From positions 1-45,891 of the forward strand of contig VGYX01000016.1 of NCBI GenBank assembly GCA_016872835.1: a DNA stretch of 45,891 nt, in the 5' to 3' direction. The stretch's first letter is position 1, and each line of letters opens with the position of its first letter. Positions 33,802 to 43,442 of this stretch are shown here, one piece after another. Position numbers and translations under genes: made by a program. This DNA comes from Planctomycetota bacterium (GTDB taxonomy: Bacteria > Planctomycetota > Phycisphaerae > Phycisphaerales > SM1A02). The notes beneath the pieces were generated by a model. The model had not been told where the DNA came from. It did no database searches and worked only from the letters and a program-made list of their open reading frames with translations.

Positions 33802-34062
33802 CTTGGCAGCCCAACTCCGAGAACGAGGGTCGGAGGTTGTTGTTGACCCCTTGCATGACGCACCTTCGCCCACGTCGCGTGAACGTGAGCCGCTCAAATT
33901 CCTCGGACATTCCGCTGATTTGTTCAGCTTGGACGGTGCGTGTCAACGTGACAATGTGCCGCGAGATCCAAAGGTCCGGAAACAAACTCCCCCCTGTTAC
34001 GCGGACTCAGGGGAGTCACAATGGCACGCGGATTGCCCAATGAAACGCGAGAGGAGACACCC
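33802..34062. other. Intergenic region and clpB leader
   Basis: It holds one copy of the 24-nt repeat (33817-33840). It also has a 7-bp hairpin (33986-33992 ACTCCCC with 34010-34016 GGGGAGT, 17-nt loop) ending 47 nt before the clpB ATG. I see no CIRCE or HspR-type operator and no clear sigma-32 promoter. Confidence 0.45.
33817..33840 (-). repeat. Dispersed 24-nt intergenic repeat, left copy beside clpB
   Basis: Perfect reverse complement of 36751-36774. Reads CCGAGAACGAGGGTCGG and on to 33840. The next 9 nt are partly conserved. Confidence 0.85.
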
Positions 34063-36690
34063 ATGCGACTCGACCGATTCACCCAGCCCGTGCAGGAAGC
34101 GATCACCGGAGCCCAGAGCAAGGCGAACCTCGCCGGCCATGGCGAACTGAGCCCGCTGCACGTGCTGAGCGCCATGCTCGACGAACGCAATGGCCTTGCC
34201 GCGAGCCTGCTGCAGCGCTGCGGTGTGGACCCGGCTCGCGCACACGATGTGGTGGAAGCGGAGCTTCGCCGCCTGCCCAAGGTGCAGGGCGCGCAGGCCG
34301 CGCCGGGTCAGGCCTTCATGCAGGTCTTGACTGAAGCCGAACGCGAGTCGCAGCGCATGAAGGACGCCTATGTGAGCACCGAGCATCTGCTGCTTGCGCT
34401 CGTCGACACGAAGACCGTGGCGAAGGAAGCGCTGAGCACGCTGGGGCTCTCGAAGGCGCGCGTACAAGGTGCCATCGATGCCCTGCGCAAGGCCAGCGGT
34501 GTCGGCAACGTGAACGACCCGAACGCCGAAGGCGCGATGGAAGCGCTGAAGAAGTACGCCATCGACCTCACCGAGCGCGCGCAGAACGGCAAACTCGACC
34601 CGGTGATCGGCCGTGACGAGGAGATCCGTCGCTGCATGCAGGTGTTGAGCCGCCGAAGCAAGAACAATCCGGTGCTCATTGGCGAGCCAGGCGTGGGCAA
34701 GACCGCCATCGCCGAGGGTCTGGCTCTTCGCATCGTGAACGGCGACTGCCCCGAAGGCATGAAGGGAAGCCGCATCATGGCCCTCGACGTGGGTCAGCTG
34801 CTCGCGGGCGCCAAGTTCCGCGGCGAGTTCGAGGAGCGCCTGAAGGCCGTGCTGCGTGAGGTGGCCGCCGCCGAAGGCAGCGTGATCCTGTTCATCGACG
34901 AGCTGCACACCATCGTGGGTGCCGGCCAGACCGAAGGCAGCCCCAGCGCCGGCAACCTGCTCAAGCCCGCGCTCTCGCGCGGCGAGCTGCGCTGCATCGG
35001 CGCCACAACGCTGAACGAGTACCGCAAGCACATCGAGAAGGACCCCGCCTTCGAGCGTCGCTTCCAGCCTGTGTTCGTGGGCGAGCCCAGCGTGGAGGAC
35101 ACCATCGCCATCCTGCGCGGCCTGAAGGCCCGCTACGAGGCACACCACGGCGTGCGCATCCAGGACGGCGCCATCGTGAGCTCCGCCACGCTGAGCCAGC
35201 GCTACATCGCCGACCGTTTTCTGCCCGACAAGGCGATCGACCTGCTTGATGAGGCCGCGAGCCGCCTGCGCATGGAGAACGACAGCGTGCCCGCCAGCAT
35301 CGACGAGATCCGCCGCGAGGTGATGCGCCTCGAGATCGAGCGCGAGGCACTGAAGCTGGAGAAGGACCCCGACAGCAAGAAGCGCCTCGACGCGATCGAG
35401 GGCGAACTCGCGGGCCTGCAGGAGCGCAATCGCTCGCTCACCGCGCAGTGGGAGGTGGAGAAGAAGGACCTCGACGCGATCAAGGCCTGCAAGAAGGAGA
35501 TGGACCACAAGCAGACCGAGCTGGATCAGGCGCAGCGTGCCGGCCAGCTGGAGAAGGCAGCACGCATCCAGTACGGCGAGATGCGCGACCTTGAGACGAA
35601 GCTGAAGTCCGCCGAGGTGGCGCTGAAGAAGCGCCTCGAGACCGGCACGGCACTGGTACGCGAGGAAGTCGACAGCGAGCAGATCGCGGAAGTGGTCGGC
35701 AAATGGACCGGCATTCCCGTGAGCCGCCTCATCGAGAGCGAGCGCGAGAAGCTGCTTCGCATGGAGGAACAACTGCGTCACCGCGTGGTCGGTCAGCCGG
35801 AGGCGGTCACCGCGGTAAGCGAAGCCGTGCGCCGCAGTCGTGCTGGCCTCGGCGAGTCGCACCGCCCCATCGGAAGCTTCCTCTTCCTGGGACCCACCGG
35901 TGTGGGCAAGACGGAGCTGTGCAAGGCGCTCGCTGAATTCCTGTTCGACACCGAGGACGCCATGGTGCGGATCGACATGAGCGAGTTCATGGAGCAGCAC
36001 AGCGTGGCGCGACTCATCGGCGCACCTCCTGGCTATGTGGGCTACGAGGAAGGCGGCCGACTGACCGAGGCCGTGCGACGCCGCCCCTACGCGGTGGTGC
36101 TGTTCGACGAGATGGAGAAGGCGCACCCCGACGTGAGCAACGTGCTGCTGCAGGTGCTCGACGACGGCCGCCTGACCGACGGCCAAGGCCGTACGGTGGA
36201 CTTCAGCAACACCATCATCGTGATGACCAGCAACATCGGTGCGCAGGCGATTCTCGAGATGACCGAGAAGGGAGAGCCCGACGAAATGATCGCCGCGCAT
36301 GTTCGCACCCTGCTGAAGAAGCATCTACGCCCCGAACTGCTGAACCGCATCGACGAGACGGTGGTCTTCCACCAGCTGCGCAAGAAGGATCTCGCGGGCA
36401 TCGTGGAGATCCAGGTAGGCAGCCTGCGCAAGCGCCTGAAGGCACGCGGGCTGGATCTGGAACTCACCCCCGCGGCCGTGAACGCCCTGGCCGACGAGGG
36501 CTACGACCCGGCGTTCGGCGCGCGTCCGCTGAAGCGGGTCATCCAACAGCGACTCGAGAACGAGATCGCAAAGCGGATGCTGGAGGGCGCCTACGCCGAG
36601 GGCGACACCGTGCGCGTGGACTTCGCCGGCAAGAGTTTCACGTTCGGGGCGGGGAGTCGACGCGAACACGGCACCGGCGCGCAGGTTTGA
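34063..36690 (+). CDS. clpB: ATP-dependent protein disaggregase ClpB
   Basis: Chaperone of 875 residues that works with DnaK to rescue aggregated proteins. Domains in order: an N-terminal double ClpN repeat (about 1-150), NBD1 with Walker A GEPGVGKT (from residue 207) and Walker B ILFIDELH, the coiled-coil middle domain (about 400-525, very rich in Lys/Glu), NBD2 with Walker A GPTGVGKT (from about 611) and Walker [12 protein letters not shown], and the C-terminal D2 small domain. Length is normal for ClpB. I chose the ATG at 34063 because GAGGAG lies upstream and the conserved MRLDRFTQ begins there; an ATG at 34021 would add 14 residues. It is monocistronic and flanked by inverted 24-nt repeats. 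Confidence 0.96.
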   Translation: MRLDRFTQPVQEAITGAQSKANLAGHGELSPLHVLSAMLDERNGLAASLLQRCGVDPARAHDVVEAELRRLPKVQGAQAAPGQAFMQVLTEAERESQRMKDAYVSTEHLLLALVDTKTVAKEALSTLGLSKARVQGAIDALRKASGVGNVNDPNAEGAMEALKKYAIDLTERAQNGKLDPVIGRDEEIRRCMQVLSRRSKNNPVLIGEPGVGKTAIAEGLALRIVNGDCPEGMKGSRIMALDVGQLLAGAKFRGEFEERLKAVLREVAAAEGSVILFIDELHTIVGAGQTEGSPSAGNLLKPALSRGELRCIGATTLNEYRKHIEKDPAFERRFQPVFVGEPSVEDTIAILRGLKARYEAHHGVRIQDGAIVSSATLSQRYIADRFLPDKAIDLLDEAASRLRMENDSVPASIDEIRREVMRLEIEREALKLEKDPDSKKRLDAIEGELAGLQERNRSLTAQWEVEKKDLDAIKACKKEMDHKQTELDQAQRAGQLEKAARIQYGEMRDLETKLKSAEVALKKRLETGTALVREEVDSEQIAEVVGKWTGIPVSRLIESEREKLLRMEEQLRHRVVGQPEAVTAVSEAVRRSRAGLGESHRPIGSFLFLGPTGVGKTELCKALAEFLFDTEDAMVRIDMSEFMEQHSVARLIGAPPGYVGYEEGGRLTEAVRRRPYAVVLFDEMEKAHPDVSNVLLQVLDDGRLTDGQGRTVDFSNTIIVMTSNIGAQAILEMTEKGEPDEMIAAHVRTLLKKHLRPELLNRIDETVVFHQLRKKDLAGIVEIQVGSLRKRLKARGLDLELTPAAVNALADEGYDPAFGARPLKRVIQQRLENEIAKRMLEGAYAEGDTVRVDFAGKSFTFGAGSRREHGTGAQV

Positions 36691-36750
36691 CGCGCGTGCA
36701 TCGAAGTTGAGTCAGCAACCTGCGAAGCGACGAACGCCAACTGGCCAATC

Positions 36751-36774
36751 ACAACCTCCGACCCTCGTTCTCGG
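36751..36774 (+). repeat. Dispersed 24-nt intergenic repeat, right copy beside clpB
   Basis: Perfect reverse complement of 33817-33840. It abuts the glmS stop codon (36775-36777). Confidence 0.85.
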
Positions 36775-38613
36775 TCACTCGACGGTGACGCTCTTCGCGA
36801 GGTTGCGCGGCTTGTCCACGTCTTTGCCACGCATCACCGCCGCGTGGTACGCGAGCAGCTGCAGGGGCACCACGGTCACGAGCGGCTGCAGCATCTCGGA
36901 CACGTCGGGCACATAGAACACGTCCTCGGCCAGCGTCTTGATGTGCTCGTCGCCCTCGGTCGCCACCGCGATCACGGCGCCGCCGCGGCTGCGAACCTCC
37001 TCGATGTTGCTGAGCACCTTCTCGTACTGGCTGTTGCGCGTGGCCACGAAGACCACCGGCATGCCCTTGTCGATCAGCGCGATCGGACCGTGCTTCATCT
37101 CGGCCGCGGGCATGCCCTCGGCGTGGATGTAGCTGATCTCCTTCAGCTTCAGCGCGCCCTCGAGCGCCACCGGCCAGTTCAGACCGCGGCCCAGGAAGAG
37201 CCAGTTCTCGCGCTCGATGTGCTTCGCGGCCGCCTTCTTGATGTGGTCGCTCAACTGCAGCGTGCGCTCGATCGCGGCCGGAATACGCTCGAGGTTCTGC
37301 AGGAAGTTGCTCACGTAGTCCGCGCTCAGGTAGCGGCGTCGGCCCACGAACAGGGCCAGCATGCTTGCCACCATCACCTGGCCCACGAACGCCTTCGTGC
37401 TGGCCACGCCGATCTCCGGGCCCACACGCAGGTACACGCCCGCATCGGTCTCGCGCGAGATGCTGCTGCCCACCACGTTCACGATGCCCAGCGCGAGCGC
37501 GCCGCGGCTCTTTGCCTCCTGCAGCGCAGCGAGCGTGTCGGCGGTCTCGCCGCTTTGGCTCACCGCCACCACGACGGTGCCTTCCTCGACGATCGGATTG
37601 CGGTAGCGGAACTCGCTGGCGTAGTCCCAGTCGCTCGGGATCTTGCCGAGTTCCTCCATGAGGTAGGTGCCGATCATGCACGCGTGCAGTGCGGTGCCTT
37701 GGCCCACGAACACCAGACGCCGCGCCGTCGCCAGCTGCCGCGCCATCTGCGACACGCCGCCGAGCACGATCTGCCCGGCGCGCGTGTCGACGCGGCCCTG
37801 CAGCGTCATGCGCAGCGCGCGCGGCTGCTCGTGGATCTCCTTGAGCATGTAGTGCTCGAAGTTGCCCAGCTCGATCTCGGCCAGGTCGAACTCGAGTTCC
37901 TTCACCTGCGCGTCCACCGGCACGTCGTCGACGGTGCTGGTGCGGAAGCTGTCGCGCGTGAGCTTGGCCACGGTGTAGTCGGCCAGCGTGAAGGCCTGCG
38001 TGGTGTGCGCCACGATCGCGCTTGAGTCGCTGGCCACCACATACTCGTCCTTGCCCACGCCCACCATGAGCGGGCTGCCCTTGCGGGCCACCACGAGCAC
38101 GTCGGGTTCCTTCTCGCAGATCACGCCGATGGCGTAGGCGCCGGTCACCTCGCGCAGCGCGGCCTGCACGGCCTTCTCGAGGTCGCCGCGATAGAGCTCA
38201 CCGATCAGGTGCGCGAGCACCTCGGTGTCGGTCTCGCTTGTGAAGGTGTGGCCCTTCTCGGTGAGGTAGGTCTTCAGGCTGGCGTAGTTCTCGATGATGC
38301 CGTTGTGGATCACCGCGATGCCGTGGCCGAGCTTGGTGTCGTCCCGGTGCGGATGGGCGTTCTTGTCGGTCACGCCACCGTGCGTGGCCCAGCGCGTGTG
38401 GGCGATGCCGATGGTCCCGTCGAAGTCTCCCTTCTTCTCGATCAGGTCCTCGACATTGCGCACGCGGCCGACGGCCTTGGCGATTTTGAGCTTGCCCTTC
38501 TCCATGACAGCCACGCCGGCGCTGTCGTAACCGCGGTACTCGAGGCGCTTCAGGCCCTCCAACAGGATGGGGCTGGCCTGGCGACGACCGATGTAGGCGA
38601 CGATTCCGCACAT
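36775..38613 (-). CDS. glmS: Glutamine-fructose-6-phosphate aminotransferase (isomerizing)
   Basis: Enzyme of 612 residues that makes glucosamine-6-phosphate for cell-envelope amino sugars. The mature N terminus is the nucleophile Cys of MCGIVAYIG. The class II glutaminase domain contains HTRWATHG, GIIENY and SETDTEVLAHLI. Two SIS domains follow (VFVGQGTALHACMIGTYLME and SQSGETADTLAAL; FLGRGLNWPVALEGALKLKE). The final residues KSVTVE are the conserved C-terminal end. The ATG at 38613 is required for the Cys. A glmS ribozyme is not evident upstream. Confidence 0.97.
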   Translation of the reverse strand: MCGIVAYIGRRQASPILLEGLKRLEYRGYDSAGVAVMEKGKLKIAKAVGRVRNVEDLIEKKGDFDGTIGIAHTRWATHGGVTDKNAHPHRDDTKLGHGIAVIHNGIIENYASLKTYLTEKGHTFTSETDTEVLAHLIGELYRGDLEKAVQAALREVTGAYAIGVICEKEPDVLVVARKGSPLMVGVGKDEYVVASDSSAIVAHTTQAFTLADYTVAKLTRDSFRTSTVDDVPVDAQVKELEFDLAEIELGNFEHYMLKEIHEQPRALRMTLQGRVDTRAGQIVLGGVSQMARQLATARRLVFVGQGTALHACMIGTYLMEELGKIPSDWDYASEFRYRNPIVEEGTVVVAVSQSGETADTLAALQEAKSRGALALGIVNVVGSSISRETDAGVYLRVGPEIGVASTKAFVGQVMVASMLALFVGRRRYLSADYVSNFLQNLERIPAAIERTLQLSDHIKKAAAKHIERENWLFLGRGLNWPVALEGALKLKEISYIHAEGMPAAEMKHGPIALIDKGMPVVFVATRNSQYEKVLSNIEEVRSRGGAVIAVATEGDEHIKTLAEDVFYVPDVSEMLQPLVTVVPLQLLAYHAAVMRGKDVDKPRNLAKSVTVE

Positions 38614-38783
38614 GGCAGGTGGCTTTCGAGGGTGTCCTGAGGGGTTTGGAGGGGCCGGTTCGGGCCCCCTTCCGAGGCCCATTCGGCAAGGTAGCACGGA
38701 TGCTTGAGAGGTCGAGTGAAAGATCGGGGTTCTGGGGTCCGGGCCCTGTCAGGAAACGCTCTTGGCGGGCAAACTGGACCTGC

Positions 38784-39380
38784 ATGGACGAGATTCAGCG
38801 CACGAAGGCCGATCTTCGGGGACGCGTTCGAACCGCCCTGCGTTCGATGGATTCCGCAAACCGGGCCCAGGAAGCCGTCGCGATCCGGCGGTCGATCCGT
38901 GCATGGCCCACCTGGGTTGGAGCTCGTTCAGTGCTTGGGTTCCTTCCGCTGGCGAGCGAGATTGATGTTCGTCCTCTGCTTGGCGAGGCCCTGCAACGCG
39001 GCATTCGCGTGTGCGTGCCGGTCGTGACAGGCGACGGGTTCTTCCAACCATGCCTTTTGACGTCGCTGGACCCGAAGGATCTGGAGATCGACCTGATGGG
39101 CATCGCCGTGCCGCGGCACCGGGAGCTGGTTCCGGCAGCGCAGATCGACGTGGCGCTGGTGCCCGGCGTGGCCTTCGACCGGTTTGGCCGGCGACTTGGC
39201 CGCGGCGGTGGGTTCTACGACCGGTTCCTGCCCAGGCTGCGACGGGAGGCTGCGACGCTGGGTGTCTGCTTCGGGTGCCAGCGCGTGCCCGAGGTCCCGA
39301 CGCTCTCCCACGACGCCCGGGTGGAGTGGCTTGCGTCGGAAACCGGCGTTGCGGCTGCACAACCCAATTCGCCGATCTAA
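38784..39380 (+). CDS. 5-formyltetrahydrofolate cyclo-ligase
   Basis: Enzyme of 198 residues that converts 5-formyl-THF to 5,10-methenyl-THF with ATP (5-FCL, YgfA/MTHFS family). Key segments are KADLRGRVRTAL at the N terminus (ATP contact Lys/Arg), LGFLPLASEIDVRPLL, and the phosphate-binding loop FDRFGRRLGRGGGFYDRFL near residue 140. It is divergent from glmS. The ATG at 38784 begins the conserved helix. Length is normal. Confidence 0.92.
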   Translation: MDEIQRTKADLRGRVRTALRSMDSANRAQEAVAIRRSIRAWPTWVGARSVLGFLPLASEIDVRPLLGEALQRGIRVCVPVVTGDGFFQPCLLTSLDPKDLEIDLMGIAVPRHRELVPAAQIDVALVPGVAFDRFGRRLGRGGGFYDRFLPRLRREAATLGVCFGCQRVPEVPTLSHDARVEWLASETGVAAAQPNSPI

Positions 39381-39383
39381 TCT
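39378..39383 (+). promoter_or_regulatory. -10 box TAATCT for the L,D-transpeptidase
   Basis: It overlaps the stop codon of the upstream gene. The leader contains GGAGAAG at 39411-39417 before the ATG at 39423. Confidence 0.4.
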
Positions 39384-39422
39384 CCCCGTCAGCCCGCCGC
39401 GCCCACCACCGGAGAAGTCGTC

Positions 39423-40676
39423 ATGGTCCTTTCCAGCCAGAGTTCACGCCAGAGTCCACGCAGTCGCTTCATGAGCAATTCGTCGCCGCGGCGTTCGCGC
39501 TTGCGCGTGGTGACCCTGCTTGCGGGTCTTGCCGTGGTGGGCACGGTGATCTACTTCGCGTTGAAGGCGTGGTCGTCGGGGCCCTCGAAGGAGAGTGCCG
39601 TGAAGATGGCGGAACGGCCAGCGCCGGCACCGGCTGCGCCCGCGGCAACGGGTGGCGAGGTGACGATCGAACTCCCAAGCGATCAGGTGATCGGTGGTGG
39701 TGCGGATTCGAAGCCTGCAGCGATGCTCGCGACACCCACCGCGGTGGCCGCGGCGCAGACGCAGCCCACAAACGACGCGACGTCGGAAGCCGCGAAGGCT
39801 CCCACCGTGCCGTCAGCGCCGATGGGCGTGATCGGTGCGTCGGCCACGAATCAGCAGCCAGCATCCGATGCGGGCGGCACCGGAGCGGGTGCCCCCGCGA
39901 TGCCAGCCGCTGGCACGATGGCGCTCGACGAGGCGATCGCGATGGTGGATCGTGATCCCATGCGCGCCCGTGCGCAGCTCACGCGACTGCTCGAGGGCTC
40001 GGCCCTGTCGACCGCAGATCGCATGCGCGGCTACGACGCGATCAACAAGGTGAACGCCGTGCTGGTGTTCAGCAACCGCGTGGTGAACGGCGACCCGTAC
40101 TCGCTCGGCTACAAGATCGAGCCGGGCGACAGCCTGGCGCGCATCGCGAAGGCGCAGAAGCTTGATTGCGACTGGCGACTCGTGCAGCGCATCAATGGCA
40201 TCTCGAATCCGAACGGCCTGAAGGTCGGACAGTCCGTCAAGCTGCCGCGGGGCGCCTTCAATGCCGAGGTCCGCAAGAGCGAGTACCGACTGAACATGTA
40301 CATGGGCGAGGGCCCCGATCGCGTGATGATCGCGAGCTACCCGATCGGCCTGGGTGAACTGAACACCACGCCGACGGGTGCTTTCATCGTGCGACCCAAG
40401 AGCAAGCTGATCGATCCGGAGTGGCGCAATCCTCGCACGGGCGAGTTCTTCCAGAGCAACGACCCGAAGAACCCGATCGGCGAGCGCTGGATCGGCCTGA
40501 AGGGCATCGAGCCGCACAACAAGGGGTTCGAGGGCTACGGCATCCACGGCACGATCGATCTGGAATCGATCGGACAGCAGAAGAGCATGGGCTGCGTGCG
40601 CATGCGCCCGCTGGACGTGGAGATGGTGTACGAGATGCTCACCGAGCCGAACTCCACGGTGACGATCGCGCCCTGA
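39423..40676 (+). CDS. LysM-containing L,D-transpeptidase (YkuD family)
   Basis: Membrane-anchored periplasmic enzyme of 417 residues. A basic N terminus leads into one helix (VVTLLAGLAVVGTVIYFAL), then a long Ala/Pro-rich linker (about 50-165), a short helical segment, a LysM domain (about 218-275; YKIEPGDSLARIAKAQKLD, NPNGLKVGQSVKLP), and the YkuD catalytic domain (about 285-417). The active-site motif is complete: His375 in GIHGT and Cys391 in SMGCVRM. It forms 3-3 cross-links in peptidoglycan or attaches proteins to it, which implies that this organism has peptidoglycan. Confidence 0.92.
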   Translation: MVLSSQSSRQSPRSRFMSNSSPRRSRLRVVTLLAGLAVVGTVIYFALKAWSSGPSKESAVKMAERPAPAPAAPAATGGEVTIELPSDQVIGGGADSKPAAMLATPTAVAAAQTQPTNDATSEAAKAPTVPSAPMGVIGASATNQQPASDAGGTGAGAPAMPAAGTMALDEAIAMVDRDPMRARAQLTRLLEGSALSTADRMRGYDAINKVNAVLVFSNRVVNGDPYSLGYKIEPGDSLARIAKAQKLDCDWRLVQRINGISNPNGLKVGQSVKLPRGAFNAEVRKSEYRLNMYMGEGPDRVMIASYPIGLGELNTTPTGAFIVRPKSKLIDPEWRNPRTGEFFQSNDPKNPIGERWIGLKGIEPHNKGFEGYGIHGTIDLESIGQQKSMGCVRMRPLDVEMVYEMLTEPNSTVTIAP

Positions 40677-40721
40677 CGGCACGGGCGCTGAAGTCCGTGG
40701 AACCCCGGGGCATGCAGACGG

Positions 40722-40727
40722 TATAAC
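40722..40727 (+). promoter_or_regulatory. -10 box TATAAC, leaderless-type
   Basis: TATAAC, then 6 nt, then ATG at 40734, with no Shine-Dalgarno sequence. Confidence 0.5.
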
Positions 40728-40733
40728 GTCCGC

Positions 40734-43432
40734 ATGCTGCAGAGCCTTCACACTGATCTGGCCGGTCCGGGCCGAACCCTGCTCGCAAGCCTGATTGCGC
40801 TGCTTGTCACCGCGTCCGGCGTGACTGCGCAAATTCTGCCGCCCTCCGAACCGCCAGCGCCGCTGCGAACCCGTGACCTGAAGGCGTGGATCGGCGAGAT
40901 TCAGCCCAACGATGGCACGCGCGCGGTGATGGAGCGATCCTTCGACGCGTGCGTGGATCGATGGATCGAGGTGCGCGACCAGACCGTGCGCCCCGCGCAG
41001 GCGAAGGTCGACGCGGCACCGGACGACGCCGCGGCCATCGAGGCGCGGCAGCGTGCGATCAGCCGCGCGTTCGAGGCGATGCGCACGTCGGAGCGCACCA
41101 TGTTCGACGCCATTCGAGCCGCGGACTTGAACGCCGAGCAGACGTCCAAGCTCGATCGGATTGAGCAGACGCGTGCTCGCAAGCGCGCGTCCGCCGTGGT
41201 GCGGAGCGTCTCGCTGAATTTGCCGCGCGTACCGGGCGTGAAGGAACTCGCACCCGAGCAGCGAGCCGCCGTGGAAGCGAAGGTGAGCGCGTGGGAACAG
41301 TCCGTCACGCCGCTGATCGATCGCCTTGCGCAGGCAAGCGTGGATCCGAAGATGGCCGATCAGGCCGCGGCGCTTGGCCGCAAGCTGCTGGCGAGCCAGC
41401 GCGGCGCCGTGCGCGAGATCGCCACGGTGCTGCCAGCGCCTGAGGCTGCGCAGTTTCTGGAGGCGTTCCGGCGACGCGCGCTGTCTGGAAGTGGCATGGA
41501 CGGTTTCCCCTCTGCCTCGCCCATGGACATGCGGGAGCGGCTTGACCCCGAGAAGCACGCGGAGGCTCTGGAGCAGATTCGCGAATGGGAACAGGCGCGC
41601 ACCGAACTGGATGAGGCGCGGATGGACGCGATGCTCGCCGAACCCCCCTCGCCCGAAGCGCTGCAGGAACTCGCGAGCCGTGCGGTGAAACTGAACGCTG
41701 AAAGCGCTGCCGCGATCGCCGAGGCGGCAGGCATGCCGGATCTCGCAATGCCGACCATGCGCCTTGAGATCGGTGGCGACGGAAGCGACATGGACCTTGA
41801 GGATCTGGCGCTCGGCGGTGGAGGCATGATGGTCTTCTCATCGGGTGGCGATGGAGGCGACCCGGGCATGGGCGGCAACGCGATGGTGATCATGCAAAGT
41901 TCCGACACCATGCCTGCCGAGGGGTCAACGATCACCATGCAGTCCTCCACGATCATCGTGGGTGCGTCGGCCGACAGCGGAATTCCTGACAGCAAGGTGG
42001 ACGGCAACGATCCCGCGATCGCTGCCGCAATGGCTGCCGGTGCCGCGATGGGGCGCGCGATGACCGAAGGCATGCATGTCACCGCGTCGGATGTGCAGAC
42101 GGCACAGGACACGGAGCGATCCGTCGGGTTCGGGCCCATGGGAGGTCCGCGCCCGATGAGCCGTCAGGAGATCGAGCGGCTGCGCGTTCAACTTGGCGTG
42201 CCGGACGTGCAGCGCGCGATCTGGGACACGCTGGCCGAGGACCTGCTGAAGGCGAGTGGAGACTGGATGAAGGCCGCTCCCGCGCCAAACGGAATGTTCG
42301 GCGCATCCACGCCGGCACCAGGCCAGAGCCCCGACGCGTTCACACAGGCGCAGGCGGCGCGGCGTGCGGAACTTGCGCGCATCGAGGACGGATGGTTCGC
42401 GAACGTGAAGAGTGGTGTGTCGGGCATCGATGCGGCGACGCTCGAGACCGAACGATCTCGGCGCGCACTCGCGCGGGCGCAAGGGGCGCTTCGGGGTGGC
42501 GGCTTCATGATGTCCACACTGCTCACCTCGCGACAACTGCGGCTTGATCTGGATCAGGCGGCCGCGGATCTCTCGCCCGCCGGCCGCGCACGGTGCGCCG
42601 CGGCCCTGCAAGCCTGGCGCACGCAGTTGATCGCGGAACTTGCGACCGCCCAGTCGCAGATGGACGACGCGCTGAAGGTGCAGATGGCCTTCATGCAGTC
42701 GACGGTGCAGCAGGATGACGCCGGCAACATGGATGCCTCGGTGAACTTCACGATCGACGAGAAGCAGGCGGAGCAGATCGAACGTGCTCGAAAGCCGCTT
42801 GAGGAGACGATCGCGCGCATCGATGCGTCGCAGCGTGCGGCCGTCGATGCTGTCGCCACCACGCTGTCTGCAGCAGATGCACCGACGCTCCGACGCGCGG
42901 CGCGGCGACAGACGCACCCCGAGGCGTACCGCTCGCAGGAGAAGGTCGACGCCGCGGTGGCGCGCGTGCTTGCGCTGCCTGATCTGTCCACCGCGCGCTC
43001 GCCACCACGCTGTCTGCCGCAGATGCACCGACGCTCCGACGCGCGGCGCGGCGACAGACGCACCCCGAGGCGTACCGCTCGCAGGAGAAGGTCGACGCCG
43101 CGGTGGCGCGCGTGCTTGCGCTGCCTGATCTGTCCACCGCGCGCGTGGAAGCGGTCTCGAAGCTCGCGGACGAGTACCGCACGCGCTCGGACGCGCTGTC
43201 GGAGCAGTCGATCGAACGAACCGACAAGTCCGACAAGGCGATGTCCGGCGTGCTGCAGGGCGGCCCGGGCGAGGATCCACAGCAGATGCGGCGGAAGGTG
43301 CAGATGCTGCAACGCGCCGACCGGAGTCGCGGCGACGCCACCTATGACCGCGAGGAACTGAACGCCCGCACGATGCGCCGACTTCGCGCGCTGCTGTCGC
43401 CTGAGCAGGCGGCGGCGGCGCGGCTGGAATAG
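40734..43432 (+). CDS. Large exported protein of unknown function, frame broken by a 146-bp tandem duplication
   Basis: With one copy of the duplication removed this is an 850-residue protein. As written, the frame from 40734 runs out of register after about residue 755 and ends at 43361, while the true C terminus (VEAVSKLADEYRTRSDALSE onward) continues in another frame to 43432. The protein has an N-terminal signal peptide ending near VTAQ and long helical, Ala/Arg/Glu-rich segments. A central Met/Gly/Ser-rich low-complexity stretch lies near residues 360-450 (MVFSSGGDGGDPGMGGNAM). The C-terminal part contains RLRVQLGVPDVQRAIWDTLA and ALPDLSTAR. Related to the next gene. No known domain. Confidence 0.72.
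42853..43144 (+). repeat. Tandem duplication, 2 x 146 bp
   Basis: Copies 42853-42998 and 42999-43144 differ at one base (A at 42872, C at 43018, a synonymous change). The period is 146, so the second copy shifts the frame of the gene. Confidence 0.95.
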
Positions 43433-43435
43433 TCT
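43430..43435 (+). promoter_or_regulatory. -10 box TAGTCT, leaderless-type
   Basis: TAGTCT overlaps the upstream stop codon and lies 7 nt before the ATG at 43443. Confidence 0.45.
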
Positions 43436-43442
43436 GCGCTGC

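Noticed and set aside
33802-34062. CIRCE, HspR or sigma-32 heat-shock element before clpB
   Set aside because: No TTAGCACTC-N9-GAGTGCTAA, no CTTGAGT-type inverted repeat and no convincing heat-shock promoter was found.
33997-36324. 775-residue frame on the minus strand opposite clpB
   Set aside because: Antisense shadow of clpB, with the same His/Leu-rich composition as other shadows.
33817-36774. Transposon interpretation of the inverted repeats around clpB
   Set aside because: There is no transposase between them, no target-site duplication at the ends, and a third solitary copy exists elsewhere.
38614-38697. Possible glmS ribozyme or riboswitch upstream of glmS
   Set aside because: The leader is short and contains only a 6-bp GC hairpin. 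The double-pseudoknot core of the ribozyme is not visible, and it is known mainly from Firmicutes.
42853-43144. CRISPR array or VNTR
   Set aside because: Only two adjacent copies without spacers, and the unit is coding sequence.
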